Assembly (NCBI RefSeq): GCF_025950525.1
Contig: NZ_JAPDGS010000002.1
Location: 62,001-126,000, forward strand
DNA: 64,000 nucleotides
From: Stagnihabitans lacustris
GTDB taxonomy: Bacteria; Pseudomonadota; Alphaproteobacteria; Rhodobacterales; Rhodobacteraceae
Reading direction: 5' to 3'
Shown: piece after piece, positions 8,401 through 18,800 of the stretch
How the letters are laid out: every line of letters starts with the position of its first letter
How positions within the stretch are numbered: position 1 is the stretch's first letter
Translations under genes and position numbers: made by a program
Notes under the pieces: generated by a model
Database searches by the model: none
What the model was told of the DNA's origin: nothing
Seen by the model: only the letters and a program-made list of their open reading frames with translations

Positions 8401-10533
8401 ATGACCAGACCTGTCAACGTCTCTCGTCGCGCCTTCCTGGGCGGCACGGGCGCGCTTGTGCTGTCCGTGGCCTTGCCCATGGGCCGGGCGCAGGCGCAAG
8501 CCGCGGGCCCCGATGTCGCGGCCTTCCTTGAACTGCGCGCCGATGGCACGGCCCTGTTCCGCAGCCCCTTTGTCGAGGGCGGGCAGGGCATCTACACCGC
8601 CATGGCCCAGATCGTCGGCGAAGAGCTGGACCTTGATCCCGCCCGCTTCACGGTCGAGACCGCTCCGGCCGGGACGGTCTATCAGATGATGCCGGGGATG
8701 CGCTTTACCGGCGGCAGTTTCTCGGTTCGCAGCAGCTATGACACGATGCGGCGGCTTGGGGCTGCGGCGCGGGCCATGCTGCTTGCGGCGGCGGCGGAAC
8801 GCTTGGGCGTTCCCGTGGCGGAGCTGACCACCGACAATGGCGTGGTTCGCACGGCCACGGGCCAAAGCCTGCCCTATGGCGATCTGGCCGAGGCTGCGGC
8901 TGCGCTCCCCGCGCCCGCCGATGCGCCCTTGCGTGACAAGGCCGACTTCCGCTGGATCGGCAAGCCCTTGGCGCGGCTTGATGTCCATGCCAAGTCCACT
9001 GGGCAGGCGCAATATTCCATCGACACCAAGGTCGAGGGCATGGTCTATGCCGCCGTCCAACACGCCCCGCGTCTGGGCCAAGAGCCCGAGGCCCTGACCA
9101 ACGAGGCCGAGGTTCTGGCCATGCCGGGGGTCGCCTCAGCCCATCTTCTGCCGGGCGCTGTGGCCGTTGTGGCCAACAGCTGGTGGCGTGCGCGCATAGC
9201 GGTCGAGGCCTTGACCGTCACCTGGAGCGCGGACGGTCTGCCCCAGGATTTCTCGTCGGCCGGGCATTTGGCAGCCCTGCACTCCGCCACGGGCGACAGT
9301 CTGACGGCCGAAGCGGCGGGCGATATCGGAACCCCCACAGCCACCCGGATCGAGGCCACCTATGACGCGCCCTATCTGGCCCATGCCCAGCTGGAGCCGC
9401 CCTCGGCCCTGGCGCGGTTCAATGACGACGGCACGCTGGACCTGTGGTTGCCCAACCAGGCGCCCGAGATGTTTCAGGCCTCGGCTGCCACGGTGGCGGG
9501 CCTGACCCCCGAGGCCGTGCGCATCCACTCCCCGATGCTTGGTGGCTTCTTTGGTCGCCATTTCCTGTATGGCGCGGCCAATCCCTTCCCGCAGGCGATC
9601 CTTCTGGCCAAGGCCGTGGGCAAACCCGTCAAGGTCCTGTGGTCGCGTGAGGAAGAATTCCTGCGCGATGCCTTGCGCCCGATCAGCGTGGCGCGCCTAA
9701 GCGCCGGTCTCGATGCAGAAGGCGCGCCCGTGACGCTGGAAGCTGTATCGGTCGGCGAAGGCCCGAACGAGCGTTGGTATGGCCGCGCCCCAGATCAGGC
9801 TGACAGTTCGGCGGTCGAGGGGCTTTCGGGCAAGGTCTATGCCATCCCCAACCGCCGCATCGCCCAGCTTCCTGTCAAGGACCCGGCCTCCATCGCCTAT
9901 TGGCGCTCGGTCGGCCATTCCAAGCATGATTTCTTCTATGAAAGCTTTCTGGACGAGGTGGCCGATGCCGGGGGCCGCGATCCCTTTGCCCTGCGAGAGG
10001 CGCTTTTGGCCGACAGTCCGCGGCATCTGACTCTGTTGCGTGCCGTGGCCGATCTGGCGGGCGGCTGGCAGCGCGGGCCTTTCACGGTCGATGGCGTGCA
10101 GCGGGCAAGGGGGGTGGCCATGGCCTCGCCCTTTGGCACCGAAGTGGCGACCATGGCCGAAGTCTCTGTCACCGATGGCCAAATCAGGGTCCATGATGTC
10201 TGGGTCGCCATCGACCCGGGGTCGGTGGTCAACCCTGCGGTGGTGCAGGCGCAGGTCGAAGGCTCGGTTGCCATCGCTTTGTCGCAAACCCTGGTCGAGG
10301 CCTATCACTACGAGGCCGGCCAGCCCGTGGCGCGCAACTATGACGGCTATCCGATCCTGACCCCCGACATGATGCCGCGCGTCCATGTGCGCATCATCGA
10401 AAGCGGTGCGCCGATGGGCGGCATCGGTGAGCCGGCCGTGGCGGCTGTGCCGCCCTCGGTGGTCAATGCGGTGTCGCATCTGATCGGCCGCCGCCTGCGC
10501 AGCCTGCCCTTGTCGCAGTTCGATCTTTCCTGA
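8401..10533 (+). CDS. Molybdopterin-binding large subunit of an aldehyde/N-heterocycle oxidoreductase (IorB-like)
   Basis: This 710-residue subunit carries the Mo-pterin cofactor and hydroxylates an aldehyde or N-heteroaromatic substrate. Its N-terminus has a twin-arginine signal, SRRAFLGGTGALVLSVAL, so the folded holoenzyme is exported, probably carrying the small subunit along. Family features include the substrate-channel segment around GGFFGRHF and the C-terminal GAPMGGIGEPAV region with its conserved Gly-Glu. A GTG at 8389 is a possible earlier start, but the ATG at 8401 gives a normal Tat n-region. A strong hairpin follows 9 bases after the stop. Confidence 0.88.
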   Translation: MTRPVNVSRRAFLGGTGALVLSVALPMGRAQAQAAGPDVAAFLELRADGTALFRSPFVEGGQGIYTAMAQIVGEELDLDPARFTVETAPAGTVYQMMPGMRFTGGSFSVRSSYDTMRRLGAAARAMLLAAAAERLGVPVAELTTDNGVVRTATGQSLPYGDLAEAAAALPAPADAPLRDKADFRWIGKPLARLDVHAKSTGQAQYSIDTKVEGMVYAAVQHAPRLGQEPEALTNEAEVLAMPGVASAHLLPGAVAVVANSWWRARIAVEALTVTWSADGLPQDFSSAGHLAALHSATGDSLTAEAAGDIGTPTATRIEATYDAPYLAHAQLEPPSALARFNDDGTLDLWLPNQAPEMFQASAATVAGLTPEAVRIHSPMLGGFFGRHFLYGAANPFPQAILLAKAVGKPVKVLWSREEEFLRDALRPISVARLSAGLDAEGAPVTLEAVSVGEGPNERWYGRAPDQADSSAVEGLSGKVYAIPNRRIAQLPVKDPASIAYWRSVGHSKHDFFYESFLDEVADAGGRDPFALREALLADSPRHLTLLRAVADLAGGWQRGPFTVDGVQRARGVAMASPFGTEVATMAEVSVTDGQIRVHDVWVAIDPGSVVNPAVVQAQVEGSVAIALSQTLVEAYHYEAGQPVARNYDGYPILTPDMMPRVHVRIIESGAPMGGIGEPAVAAVPPSVVNAVSHLIGRRLRSLPLSQFDLS

Positions 10534-10541
10534 AGCCTTGC

Positions 10542-10559
10542 GGCGCCCGAAAGGGCGCC
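10542..10559 (+). terminator. Hairpin terminator of the molybdenum hydroxylase operon
   Basis: GGCGCCC, loop GAAA and GGGCGCC form a perfect 7-bp stem directly after the large-subunit gene, followed by a pyrimidine-rich stretch (TCCTTTCC). Confidence 0.7.
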
Positions 10560-10575
10560 TCCTTTCCATGGGACC

Positions 10576-10995
10576 ATGATGCGCGCCTGTCTTTTTGCCC
10601 TGACCCTGTGGTCGACCCCCGCCTTTGCCGAGACCTTTCACATCCGCATCGACCTTGGCGCGGATCATGTCACCGCCACGCTGGAGGACAATCCCACCAC
10701 CCGCGACCTGATGTCCCTGCTGCCGCTTGACCTGCCCGCCAAGGACTTCATGCATTTCGAGAAGATCGCCTATTTGCCCCGCGACCTGACGACCGAAGGC
10801 GCGCCCGACAGCCATACGCCCGTGGCCGGAGAGATCGCCTATTTCGCCCCCTGGGGGAACCTTGCGATGTTTCATGCCGATTGGAACCCATCGCCGGGGC
10901 TGGTCTATATGGGCCGCTTTGACGGGCCGCTTGATCCCTTGCGGATCAAGGGAGAGATGACGGTGCGGGTCAGCCGGATCGACCAGTCCGGTTGA
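10576..10995 (+). CDS. Secreted cyclophilin-like fold protein
   Basis: This 139-residue protein has a signal peptide (MMRACLFALTLWSTPAFA, cleavage before ETFH). The mature part matches the bacterial cyclophilin-like family: TATLEDNPTTRDLMSLLPLD, a FEKIAYLPRDL motif, then IAYFAPWGNLAMFH and GLVYMGRFDG. The family shares the cyclophilin barrel but lacks a proven prolyl isomerase function. A shorter, signal-less paralogue lies at 13730-14077, with the exporter and alcohol dehydrogenase between them. Its role may be binding a small molecule, which is inference. Confidence 0.8.
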   Translation: MMRACLFALTLWSTPAFAETFHIRIDLGADHVTATLEDNPTTRDLMSLLPLDLPAKDFMHFEKIAYLPRDLTTEGAPDSHTPVAGEIAYFAPWGNLAMFHADWNPSPGLVYMGRFDGPLDPLRIKGEMTVRVSRIDQSG

Positions 10996-11005
10996 TGTGG
11001 CCCGG

Positions 11006-12622
11006 TCAATGGGGGTGGCCGTGGTCCTTCAGCGCGAAATCCCCGTGCGAGACAACGCTTTGGCGTTCGATCATGCGGTGGACGCGGGGCGGGGCGTCGC
11101 CCCGGTGCAGGCGGTTCAGCCGGTCGGACGTTTCGGTGTCGGCCACGGTGCGGCGCATGTTGTGACGCAGATAGGCGTCCCATGTCGCCACGTGATAGCT
11201 TTCGGTCCACATCTGCGGATGTTCCAGATCGCGCAACAGCGCCCATTGCCGCGCCCCGTCGCGGCGGCGGATGCGGCGACGCTCGGTCATCAGGGTCAGG
11301 AATTCGGGGATATCCTCGGGGTCAATCAAGTAGTCGATCATCACGAGGATCGGCCCGCTGCGGCCTTGCAGATCCAGGGCCAGTTCCGGCGGATGGAAGC
11401 GATCTGACGGGCGCAGGTCCTGCGCGCCAAAGTCGGGCAAGGGCAGACGCAGGCCCAAGGCCGCCCCCAGGAACAAGAGCCCCGCCGCTGTCGTCAGCGT
11501 CTGGGTCAGGCCCATGCCCCCCGCCAAGCTCCCCCAAGCCCAAGACCCCAGCGTCATCCCGCCAAAGGTCGCCACCTGATACAGCGCCAGCGCGCGCCCC
11601 ACGACCCAGCGCGGCGACGACAGCTGCACCGTCACGTTGAAGAGCGACAGCGCCAGCACCCAGGCCGCCCCCGCCAGAGCCATGGCCGGCAGGCCGGTCC
11701 ACAGGCTGCGGCTGTATCCCAAGGCCAGCATCGCCAGTCCAAAGGCCACAAAGGCCAGCCGCACCACGCCCTCGCCCTGCAGTTTGCGGCGGAGATGGGG
11801 GTTCAGGACGCCTCCACCGATGGCGCCCATGCCGAAGGCCCCCAGCATCAGGCCAAAAGTCAGCGCGCCCCCCTCCATCAGATCGCGGGCGACCAAAGGC
11901 AGCAGGGCCAGCGCGCTGACCGCCCCCATGCCGAACAAAAAGGCCCTGGCCAGCACGCGCAACAGGTTGGGCGACAGCGCGACATAGCGCAGGCCCGCAC
12001 CGACCGCGATGGCAAAGCCCTCACGCGGGATCGTGCTGAAGGGTGTCGCAGGCCGCCACATGGCCAGCACGCCGATAAAGGGCAGGTAGGTCACAGCATT
12101 GACCGCAAAGGCAAAGGGCGCGCCCAGGCTGGCCACGATGGCGCCCCCCACCGCAGGCCCCACCGACCGCATCATGTTGAACCCCATGGAGTTCAGCGAC
12201 ACGGCCTCGGGGACCTCTTCGCGCGGCACCAAGTCTCCGACCGAGGCCTGCCAGGACGGGTTGTTCAGCGCCGTGCCGACACCGATCAGGAAGGTGAAGC
12301 CCAAAAGCGACCAAGGCGTCAGCGCGCCCGCAAAGCCCGCAGCCACAAGGGCAATCGAGGCCACAAGCATCAACCCCTGTGCCGCCAGCATGATCTTGCG
12401 GCGGTCCATGCTGTCGGCCATGGCGCCCGCCAAGAGCGAAAACACCATGATCGGCAAGGAGGTCGAAGCCTGCACCAAGGCAATCATGCCCGGATCACGG
12501 GTCAGGCTGGTCATCAGCCACCCTGCCGCCACCCCCTGCACAAGCCCGCCAAAGTTAGACACCTGGCTGGCCGCCCAGAAGTTGCGGAAATCCTTGTGAC
12601 GCAGGGGGAGAAAGGGACTCAT
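11006..12622 (-). CDS. MFS_3-family transporter with C-terminal monooxygenase-like domain
   Basis: This 538-residue protein has about twelve membrane helices (residues 1-405) followed by a soluble domain of about 110 residues. The soluble part (ILVMIDYLIDPEDIPEFL, RRRIRRRDGARQW, TWDAYLRH) is the antibiotic-monooxygenase-like tail normally found in MFS_3 exporters related to EntS. The ATG at 12622 gives the canonical MSPFLPLRHKDFRNFW start; an in-frame ATG at 12631 is possible. The gene lies downstream of the zinc alcohol dehydrogenase on the same strand with a 76-base gap. Probable role: efflux of a small hydrophobic compound. Confidence 0.85.
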   Translation of the reverse strand: MSPFLPLRHKDFRNFWAASQVSNFGGLVQGVAAGWLMTSLTRDPGMIALVQASTSLPIMVFSLLAGAMADSMDRRKIMLAAQGLMLVASIALVAAGFAGALTPWSLLGFTFLIGVGTALNNPSWQASVGDLVPREEVPEAVSLNSMGFNMMRSVGPAVGGAIVASLGAPFAFAVNAVTYLPFIGVLAMWRPATPFSTIPREGFAIAVGAGLRYVALSPNLLRVLARAFLFGMGAVSALALLPLVARDLMEGGALTFGLMLGAFGMGAIGGGVLNPHLRRKLQGEGVVRLAFVAFGLAMLALGYSRSLWTGLPAMALAGAAWVLALSLFNVTVQLSSPRWVVGRALALYQVATFGGMTLGSWAWGSLAGGMGLTQTLTTAAGLLFLGAALGLRLPLPDFGAQDLRPSDRFHPPELALDLQGRSGPILVMIDYLIDPEDIPEFLTLMTERRRIRRRDGARQWALLRDLEHPQMWTESYHVATWDAYLRHNMRRTVADTETSDRLNRLHRGDAPPRVHRMIERQSVVSHGDFALKDHGHPH

Positions 12623-12698
12623 CGCGCCCATGGGGGACTTGTCGGTCCGAAAGGTCAAGAGCGGGGGGCAAGAAACTGGGTCTCGCCCCCCGCAAAAC

Positions 12699-13715
12699 TC
12701 ATGCGCGTAGCAGGACCTTGATGGCGCGGCGCTCGTCCATCGCCTTGTAGCCCTCGGCCACCTGGGCAATCGGGATATCCATGTCAAAGACGCGTCCAGG
12801 TTGGATGCGGCCAGACAGCACGCGGTCCATCAGGTCGGGCAAAAAGCGGCGCACCGGGGCCGGGCCGCCCAGCATCCGCTTTTGCGCAAAGAACATCTGC
12901 TCGCCCGAGAAGCTGATCCCATGCGGCACGCCCACAAAACCGACCGTGCCGCCCGGACGGCAACAGGCCAAAGCCTGATCCATCGAGGCCTGATTGCCCA
13001 CACATTCCAGCACCGAGGTGGCGCCGACGCCCTTGGTCATCTCCATCACCCGGGCGATGCCCTCGGCCCCGCGTTCCGCCACGATATCGGTCGCGCCATA
13101 ATAGCTGGCAAGGGCTTGACGGGGGGCATGGCCGCTCATGGCGATGATGCGCGCGGCGCCCATTTCCTTGGCCGCCAGGATGCCCATCAGCCCCACCGCG
13201 CCATCGCCCACCACAACCACGGTCGCGCCGGGCTTGACCCCGGCCGCATCGGCGGCAAACCAACCGGTGCCCAAGACATCCGAGGTGGCCAGCAGGTCGA
13301 CGATCTGACCCGGCGAAGGCGCCTCTTTCGTCGCAACCAGGGTCCCGTCGGCCAAAGCCACGCGGGCATAGGGCGCCTGCGCGCCGGACATGAACTCACG
13401 CTGGACGCAAGAGGACTGAAAGCCGAACTCGCAATGCGGGCAGGTGTTGTCGGACAGGCAGAAGGAGCCCACGACGAAATCGCCCTTCTTGACGGTCCGG
13501 ACCTCGGAGCCCACTTCGACCACATAGCCGCAGTATTCATGGCCCATATGCATGGGCGCATCCATCGGCTGCAACCCGCGATAGGGCCACAGGTCGGACC
13601 CGCAGATGCAGGTCGCGGCCAGCTGGATGATCGCATCGGTGGGCTTCAGGATCTTGGGGTCATCGACGCTTTCATAGCGGATATCGCCGGGGCCGTGCAG
13701 AACGGTGGCATACAT
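12699..13715 (-). CDS. Zinc-dependent alcohol dehydrogenase (MDR family)
   Basis: This 338-residue medium-chain dehydrogenase has catalytic zinc ligands in TCICGSDLW and GHEYCGYVVEVG, four cysteines of the structural zinc site in CLSDNTCPHCEFGFQSSC, and a Rossmann motif VVVVGDGAVGLMG near residue 172. It oxidises an alcohol or reduces an aldehyde with NAD(P). It follows a cyclophilin-like gene by 14 bases on the same strand and precedes the MFS exporter, so these three probably form one transcript. Substrate unknown. Confidence 0.88.
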   Translation of the reverse strand: MYATVLHGPGDIRYESVDDPKILKPTDAIIQLAATCICGSDLWPYRGLQPMDAPMHMGHEYCGYVVEVGSEVRTVKKGDFVVGSFCLSDNTCPHCEFGFQSSCVQREFMSGAQAPYARVALADGTLVATKEAPSPGQIVDLLATSDVLGTGWFAADAAGVKPGATVVVVGDGAVGLMGILAAKEMGAARIIAMSGHAPRQALASYYGATDIVAERGAEGIARVMEMTKGVGATSVLECVGNQASMDQALACCRPGGTVGFVGVPHGISFSGEQMFFAQKRMLGGPAPVRRFLPDLMDRVLSGRIQPGRVFDMDIPIAQVAEGYKAMDERRAIKVLLRA

Positions 13716-13729
13716 GGTGGTCTCCTGTG

Positions 13730-14077
13730 TCAGGGCAGTTTCTCGGCGCGCAGGGGATGCGTGCCGCGGGTCATCAAAGGCTGGATGCCGTCATCCAACC
13801 GCCCCAGCCGCAACAGGCCGGGGTCATAGCGATAGCTGTCGTAGTAAAAGACCAGATTGCCCCAAGGCATGTAGTAACACAGATCACCGATCCGCGGATT
13901 GTCGAAAGGTTCCGCCTTGGCCTTCAGCTTGGCGGGCAGATAGGCGATCTTTTCATTCGACCCGTAATCCTCGATCGACAGGTCCAAGGGCAGCATCATG
14001 ACAAGCTCTTGCGCCGCGGGATTGGCGAAAAGCGAGGCAGTGAAGCGGTAGGTGGCAAAGGAAAAGGCGATCTTCAT
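13730..14077 (-). CDS. Cytosolic cyclophilin-like fold protein
   Basis: This 115-residue protein starts at 14077 (MKIAFSFATYRFTASL). It shares its fold and several motifs with the secreted protein at 10576-10995: LPLDLSIEDYGSNEKIAYLP against LPLDLPAKDFMHFEKIAYLP, and YYMPWGNLVFYY against YFAPWGNLAMFH. It has no signal peptide. It is the first gene of the minus-strand unit with the alcohol dehydrogenase and exporter, divergent from a LysR gene 107 bases away. Confidence 0.8.
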   Translation of the reverse strand: MKIAFSFATYRFTASLFANPAAQELVMMLPLDLSIEDYGSNEKIAYLPAKLKAKAEPFDNPRIGDLCYYMPWGNLVFYYDSYRYDPGLLRLGRLDDGIQPLMTRGTHPLRAEKLP

Positions 14078-14184
14078 CGGTTGACCAAAATGTGAGGCGG
14101 CTCTGGCGCAGGGGCAGTCTATCAGAGGTGATTGCTTTGAATTAGACGGGTAGTATCGCTTGATCCTATCATCCGGGGGCATGA

Positions 14185-15078
14185 ATGGCCGATTTCGACC
14201 TGAACGACTTCGAATGGTTTCTGGTGCTGGCGCGCGAGAAAAGTTTTACCCGCGCGGCGGCTCAGCTTGGGATCGCACAATCGACGCTGAGCCACATGAT
14301 CAAGCGGCTGGAGACAAGGATGGGCCTGCGCCTTTTGGCCCGCACAACGCGCAGCGTGGCCTTGACCGATGTGGGGCAAAAGCTTGTGGCCGCGGTGGAA
14401 CCCCGGTTGAACGCGATGAAGGCCGATCTGGCGCAGATGATGGCCCAGACCGAGGCGCTTTCGGGACAGGTGCGGCTGACCGTGTCGGATCATTCGCTGG
14501 ACTGGGTGATCTGGCCGCGGTTGGCGCCTTTGCTGGCAGCCCATCCGGGACTGAAACTGGAGCTGCATATCGACAGCAGTCACCGCAACATCGTCGAAGG
14601 GGGGTTCGACGCAGGGATTCGCTTGGGTGAGGCGCTGGAAAAGGACATGATCGCCGTCCGTGTCAGCCCGGATTGGCGGCTGTTGACCGTCGCCGCGCCC
14701 AGCTATTTCGCAGACCGCACCCCGCCGCAAACCCCGCGTGACCTGATGACGCATAATTGCATCAATTTCCGGCACTCGGCCGATGGCGGCACCTATGCCT
14801 GGGAGTTCGCCCGCAAGGGTCAAGAGATGCGGGTGCGGGTCGAGGGGCAATTGACCTTCAATTCCTCGCGCGCGGCAGTGCAGGCCGCAATCGACGGCCA
14901 CGGCATCGCCTATGTCCCCGAAGACCTGGTGCTTGCCCCCCTGGCACAGGGGACACTTGTTGCGTGCCTAGAGGACTGGTGCCCGGTTTTTCCCGGCTAT
15001 TTTCTGTATTACCCCAGCCGCAATCAGAATTCGGCCGTTTTCACAGCCGTCGTGGCCGCGCTGCGGGTTCGGTCCTAG
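14185..15078 (+). CDS. LysR-family transcriptional regulator
   Basis: This 297-residue regulator has a winged helix-turn-helix at the N-terminus (NDFEWFLVLAREKSFTRAAAQ...STLSHMIKRLETRMG...RTTRSVALTDVGQ) and an effector domain after residue 90. It is divergent from the cyclophilin-like/alcohol dehydrogenase/MFS unit and probably controls it. The frame at 14185 is preferred over the ATG at 14181, which is out of frame. Confidence 0.9.
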   Translation: MADFDLNDFEWFLVLAREKSFTRAAAQLGIAQSTLSHMIKRLETRMGLRLLARTTRSVALTDVGQKLVAAVEPRLNAMKADLAQMMAQTEALSGQVRLTVSDHSLDWVIWPRLAPLLAAHPGLKLELHIDSSHRNIVEGGFDAGIRLGEALEKDMIAVRVSPDWRLLTVAAPSYFADRTPPQTPRDLMTHNCINFRHSADGGTYAWEFARKGQEMRVRVEGQLTFNSSRAAVQAAIDGHGIAYVPEDLVLAPLAQGTLVACLEDWCPVFPGYFLYYPSRNQNSAVFTAVVAALRVRS

Positions 15079-15344
15079 GGCCTTTGGGGGGGCCTGATGG
15101 CAACAGGGCATTTGCCAAGCCCGGATATGCAGGCACACTATGGACGCCTGCACACGCTGAGTTCGGATCATCTTTGACAACATCGGGCTCAGTCGAGCTT
15201 CCGCAGAAGAGTGCAGAAGACAAAAGGTCAAAGTTAGCACCGCAATTCAGGTTGGGTACGGCGGCTGCGCGCGCCCGCAACCAGAACCATAGAACTGCCA
15301 TACCAAGCCACCTTCGGGTGGCTTTTGGTATTCGTGCCAATCGC
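15079..15344. other. Intergenic stretch before the recombinase remnant
   Basis: No gene-like reading frame is convincing here. Base composition drops relative to the flanking operons. This is the left edge of the probable island. Confidence 0.5.
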
Positions 15345-15683
15345 TCCTTGGCCGAGCCCGATCAAGGCAGACAAAGAACCTTCCAGGCCTAGGGCCACGC
15401 CATCCTCCTTCGCCGTCACCGTCACACGCGTGATCAGACCTTGGCTGATCTCCAAGGCCTCAACCCGCAGCTCAGGGTCCCGCAGGGCTTCGCTCAGTTC
15501 GCCAACGCGCTTGCGATAGGCTTCCGCCATCCCCGGGTGCAACCGCACAGGCGACGGGGCAGGGGCCTCCAAGTCCGCGCCCAGTTCCTTGAGCCGTGCT
15601 TCCAGTCCTTCCAGCCGCTCCTTGAGCCCTGGCGTCCGCAGACCCTCGGCAATCGCGTCATAGAGACCTTCCAGCTTCAGCGC
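15345..15683 (-). pseudogene. C-terminal remnant of a large serine recombinase
   Basis: The minus strand encodes about 112 residues resembling the C-terminal, coiled-coil end of the recombinase family found in Rhodobacteraceae mobile elements: GLYDAIAEGLRTPGLKERL, then EARLKELGADLEAPAPSPV, RLHPGMAEAYRKRVGELS, and EALEISQGLITRVTV. No resolvase catalytic domain or zinc ribbon is found upstream, where the frame instead runs into AT-richer, non-homologous sequence. The element is therefore a 3' fragment left after deletion. It marks a past insertion next to the giant-gene island. Confidence 0.7.
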
Positions 15684-15875
15684 CGGCACAAGACCCCAAC
15701 AAACCGAATACCAATAAACCAGACGCAACAGAACATAACAAACCAAAGGCAATGAACACCGCGGAAAACCCAATCCACCTTCCGGTCGACCGCTCCGTCC
15801 CCAAGAAAACAGTTGATTCTTCATGAAGGCTGGATAACCTCATCTCATCAATCTCCGGCATGGAGAATTTATTTG
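15684..15875. promoter_or_regulatory. AT-richer region upstream of the giant genes, probable promoter
   Basis: This short stretch is clearly more AT-rich than its surroundings and ends in a GGAGA site at 15863, 9-10 bases before the ATG at 15876. No -35/-10 pair is clear enough to name. Transcription of the giant operon probably starts here. Confidence 0.35.
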
Positions 15876-18800
15876 ATGGGACCGCGCGAAAAGTCCGGGA
15901 AGTTAATTGGTGCATCCGGGCCGTTAACCATGACACGCCGAGGATTCCTTGGCGGATCTGTGGCGGCGCCTTTAAGCCAAGCCGTCACGATGGCCTCAGG
16001 CGCTTTTGCCGCCGAGGTGCCGCCATTCACAGAGTTCGACATCGCGTTCAGTTGGAACGAAGATCGGACCGAATTGCGCATCCAGCCATTGCGGCGAGAA
16101 GTTCTGCCCAAAGTCCCTCCGAATGCGGATTCAGAGCAGGCCCAGAAATCTCCGATCCCGGATAGCCCTGGCTGGACGCTCAAGACCGAAAGTTTCGGGC
16201 CAGACGCCACGTTCGTATTGAAGAAACCCACTGTTCGTCCGGGGAAACCCTTCCTGATCGAACTTCGCGTGGACAATGCCAGTTGGGGACGGGCCAGGCC
16301 GCGCAAGTTCAGTCTGATTTTCACGCAATTGCTGCAGCAGCCAAAAGATGGCGCCACCGAAGGAACCGAGCCGGAGTATCGCATCGGTGTCGGGGTGAAC
16401 ACCAACCTGTGGAGCAGCGAAAAGGCCCCCGATCAAGAAAACGCCTTCAGCCTTGAGCCCTTTGACAGGAATGGCAACCGGAGAACGCAAGGGGACCTCC
16501 GCTTTGTCCAACTTGAAGATTTTCTAACAGAAGATCCTAAAAAACCGGACGCTGCGGACGGCCGTCCGACAATTCTGGCCGAGGTCCTGCCGGCGGCCCG
16601 GGTCAGCAATACGTTCCGGTTGATGTTCAACAGTATGATCGCCGTGCCGCGCGACCGGCGGAATCAGGAATTGAAGATTGCGTTCAACAAGGACGCCAGT
16701 TGGACCATTTCTCCCCCCAGGGACTCGGACCCGCCCTGCCTTCGGGCGCTGATCCCCGGGCTTATCCTGCGCAAGCTCGATTTGGCCTGGGCTCGATCCG
16801 AGAACGCCGCGGGCGCCACACTGGTCCGCCGCCTCCATCTGGAAGCCGTTGGCGACGTGGCATTTGCGCCGGCCCCGGGCAACGATGATCGCAGTCTGAC
16901 CCTGACGGATGTCGGGCCGGGCTTGCAGGTCGACCTGCACAAGCCCTCTGCACACGATAAGGACAAGTCGGCCCAACTCTACCTGCGCGCCGAAAGGTTC
17001 GACGCGGATGCCGAGGGGCCCCATGTGGTTCGGATGGCCATCAACTTGCCGGCTGAACGCGTTCGCGTGACCGGCTCGGCAACCGAAGGCGCGGGGCCTT
17101 TCACGGTCGAAGCCTTGCGCCTTGTTGCCCGGACCGAGACAGACCCGGCCTATCGTCGTGGCGAACCGTTTTTGCCCGGCGGAACATTGACGATCGAGGG
17201 CAATGGGCCGGGCACAGCCACCCGATCGACCGCAGCAAGCCCGATCGGCCCTTTGGAAGCCGAAATCCTGCCCGCCACGAAGACCGATTCCGCACCCGAC
17301 CCCTTCGAGCCCGGCGCGCGGCCGCCGCTGACGTTTCATGCTACGTGGCAGGCCGGCAAGACGTTGCGGATGCAAACGCGCTTCATTGAAATCCGCACGC
17401 GCCTGACGGGTTTGGGGCTTGCGCTGCCGGATGCGGATTACAGTGATCTGCGGTTCCAGCCCACTGATCTTACCCTGCTTTACAGCGAACAGCCGCCCGA
17501 CTCCTCCTTGGAAAGCCTGATCCTTCTGGGTGAGACGGGCGGCCAGCCGCGAGCCCGAATCGACCTTGCCCGCGCTAGTCTGAAGGCGCGCCGGGTCGCG
17601 GGCAATCTTGGGTTGGCCTTCCGGTTTTCGGATATCTACCTGATCTGCGACGGCAAGGAGACCGAGCTTGTCGCCCTGAACGACCGATGTTTTGCTCCGG
17701 TGGTTTCGGGCGCGTCTCACCAGACCCGAGCGGACACGCATCCGATCCTTGTCGTCGAATTTCCGCCCCAGCATCTGATGGAAACCGCGCTGTCCCAGCG
17801 CACCGATCCCATACCTCCGGATGTGGAGCTTCCCAAGCAGAAGGCCTATCTTTGCCTGCGCAGTGGCGAAGTGTTCGACGACGCGGCCGAGGGGCGCAAG
17901 CCAATCGACTTGAACAGCCGGACCGAGATCGTGAGGGCCTTGAATTGCCTGCCGGGTCAAGCGCAAAGGATCGTATTCCGCAAGGCAATCCACGAACGCA
18001 AAATCATCGCGGAAAAGGCCGCCGTTCCGCAAACCAGCGCTTTCAAGACCTTTGCCGAAAAGCTTCGCTGGGCTCTGTCGCGACGCTCTGACCGACTGAA
18101 CTCCAAGCCTTACCCCAAGGACGAAAGGACCTATATTGGTCCGTTCGCCATGAGCGCCGATGTCATGGCGGTTGCGCGAAGGCTTGCCCGAACCTTGGCA
18201 GAAGCTGCGGTCCAAGAGACCGCAAAGGCCGCGCTGAAAGAGGTGACGTCAAGGGCCGAAGAGCTCTTGAATAAACAGGATCGGACGGCGCTGTCCCGGG
18301 ACCAGCTGTTCGAACTGGACAGCGCCATCGAGAGGATGCTTGAGGCCTCCGTGCCCTTCTATGCCGATTTCCGGGCATGGTATCGCGAAGACGCCGTGTC
18401 AGAGATCAGTTCGGGTCACGCCGCGCCGTCGACCTTTGTCACCGAGGTCTCTTGGTGGGCCGTCACCGGATTTCTGCCGCCCTGGTCTGGCCAGACCAAT
18501 ATCCCCAGTTGGGGCGCCATGTGGAAAAAGGCGCAGAGCAAATGGATCGCGTTCTTAGAGTTCGTTGCGCATCCAGAAGCAGAAGGCGGCCTGATGCGGG
18601 GACATCTGTCGAAACCCTCGCGCCTGGCCTATCGGATCGGCTGTCGGGATGGTGTCCTGGCGGCTCGGCTTGCCGTGCCCGGTCTGGAAACCGACTCCAC
18701 CCTGCTTGCCCTGCCAGCTGATCCAAGCCCCGAACGCCTGGCAAATCTTGACCGTCCCGGCCTGCGCCGCAAGACCTTTGCCTTCACCCTGGAGGCCTTG

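Noticed and set aside
15079..15345. A tRNA or attachment site beside the recombinase remnant
   Set aside because: No cloverleaf and no clear direct repeat flanking the island could be found by eye.
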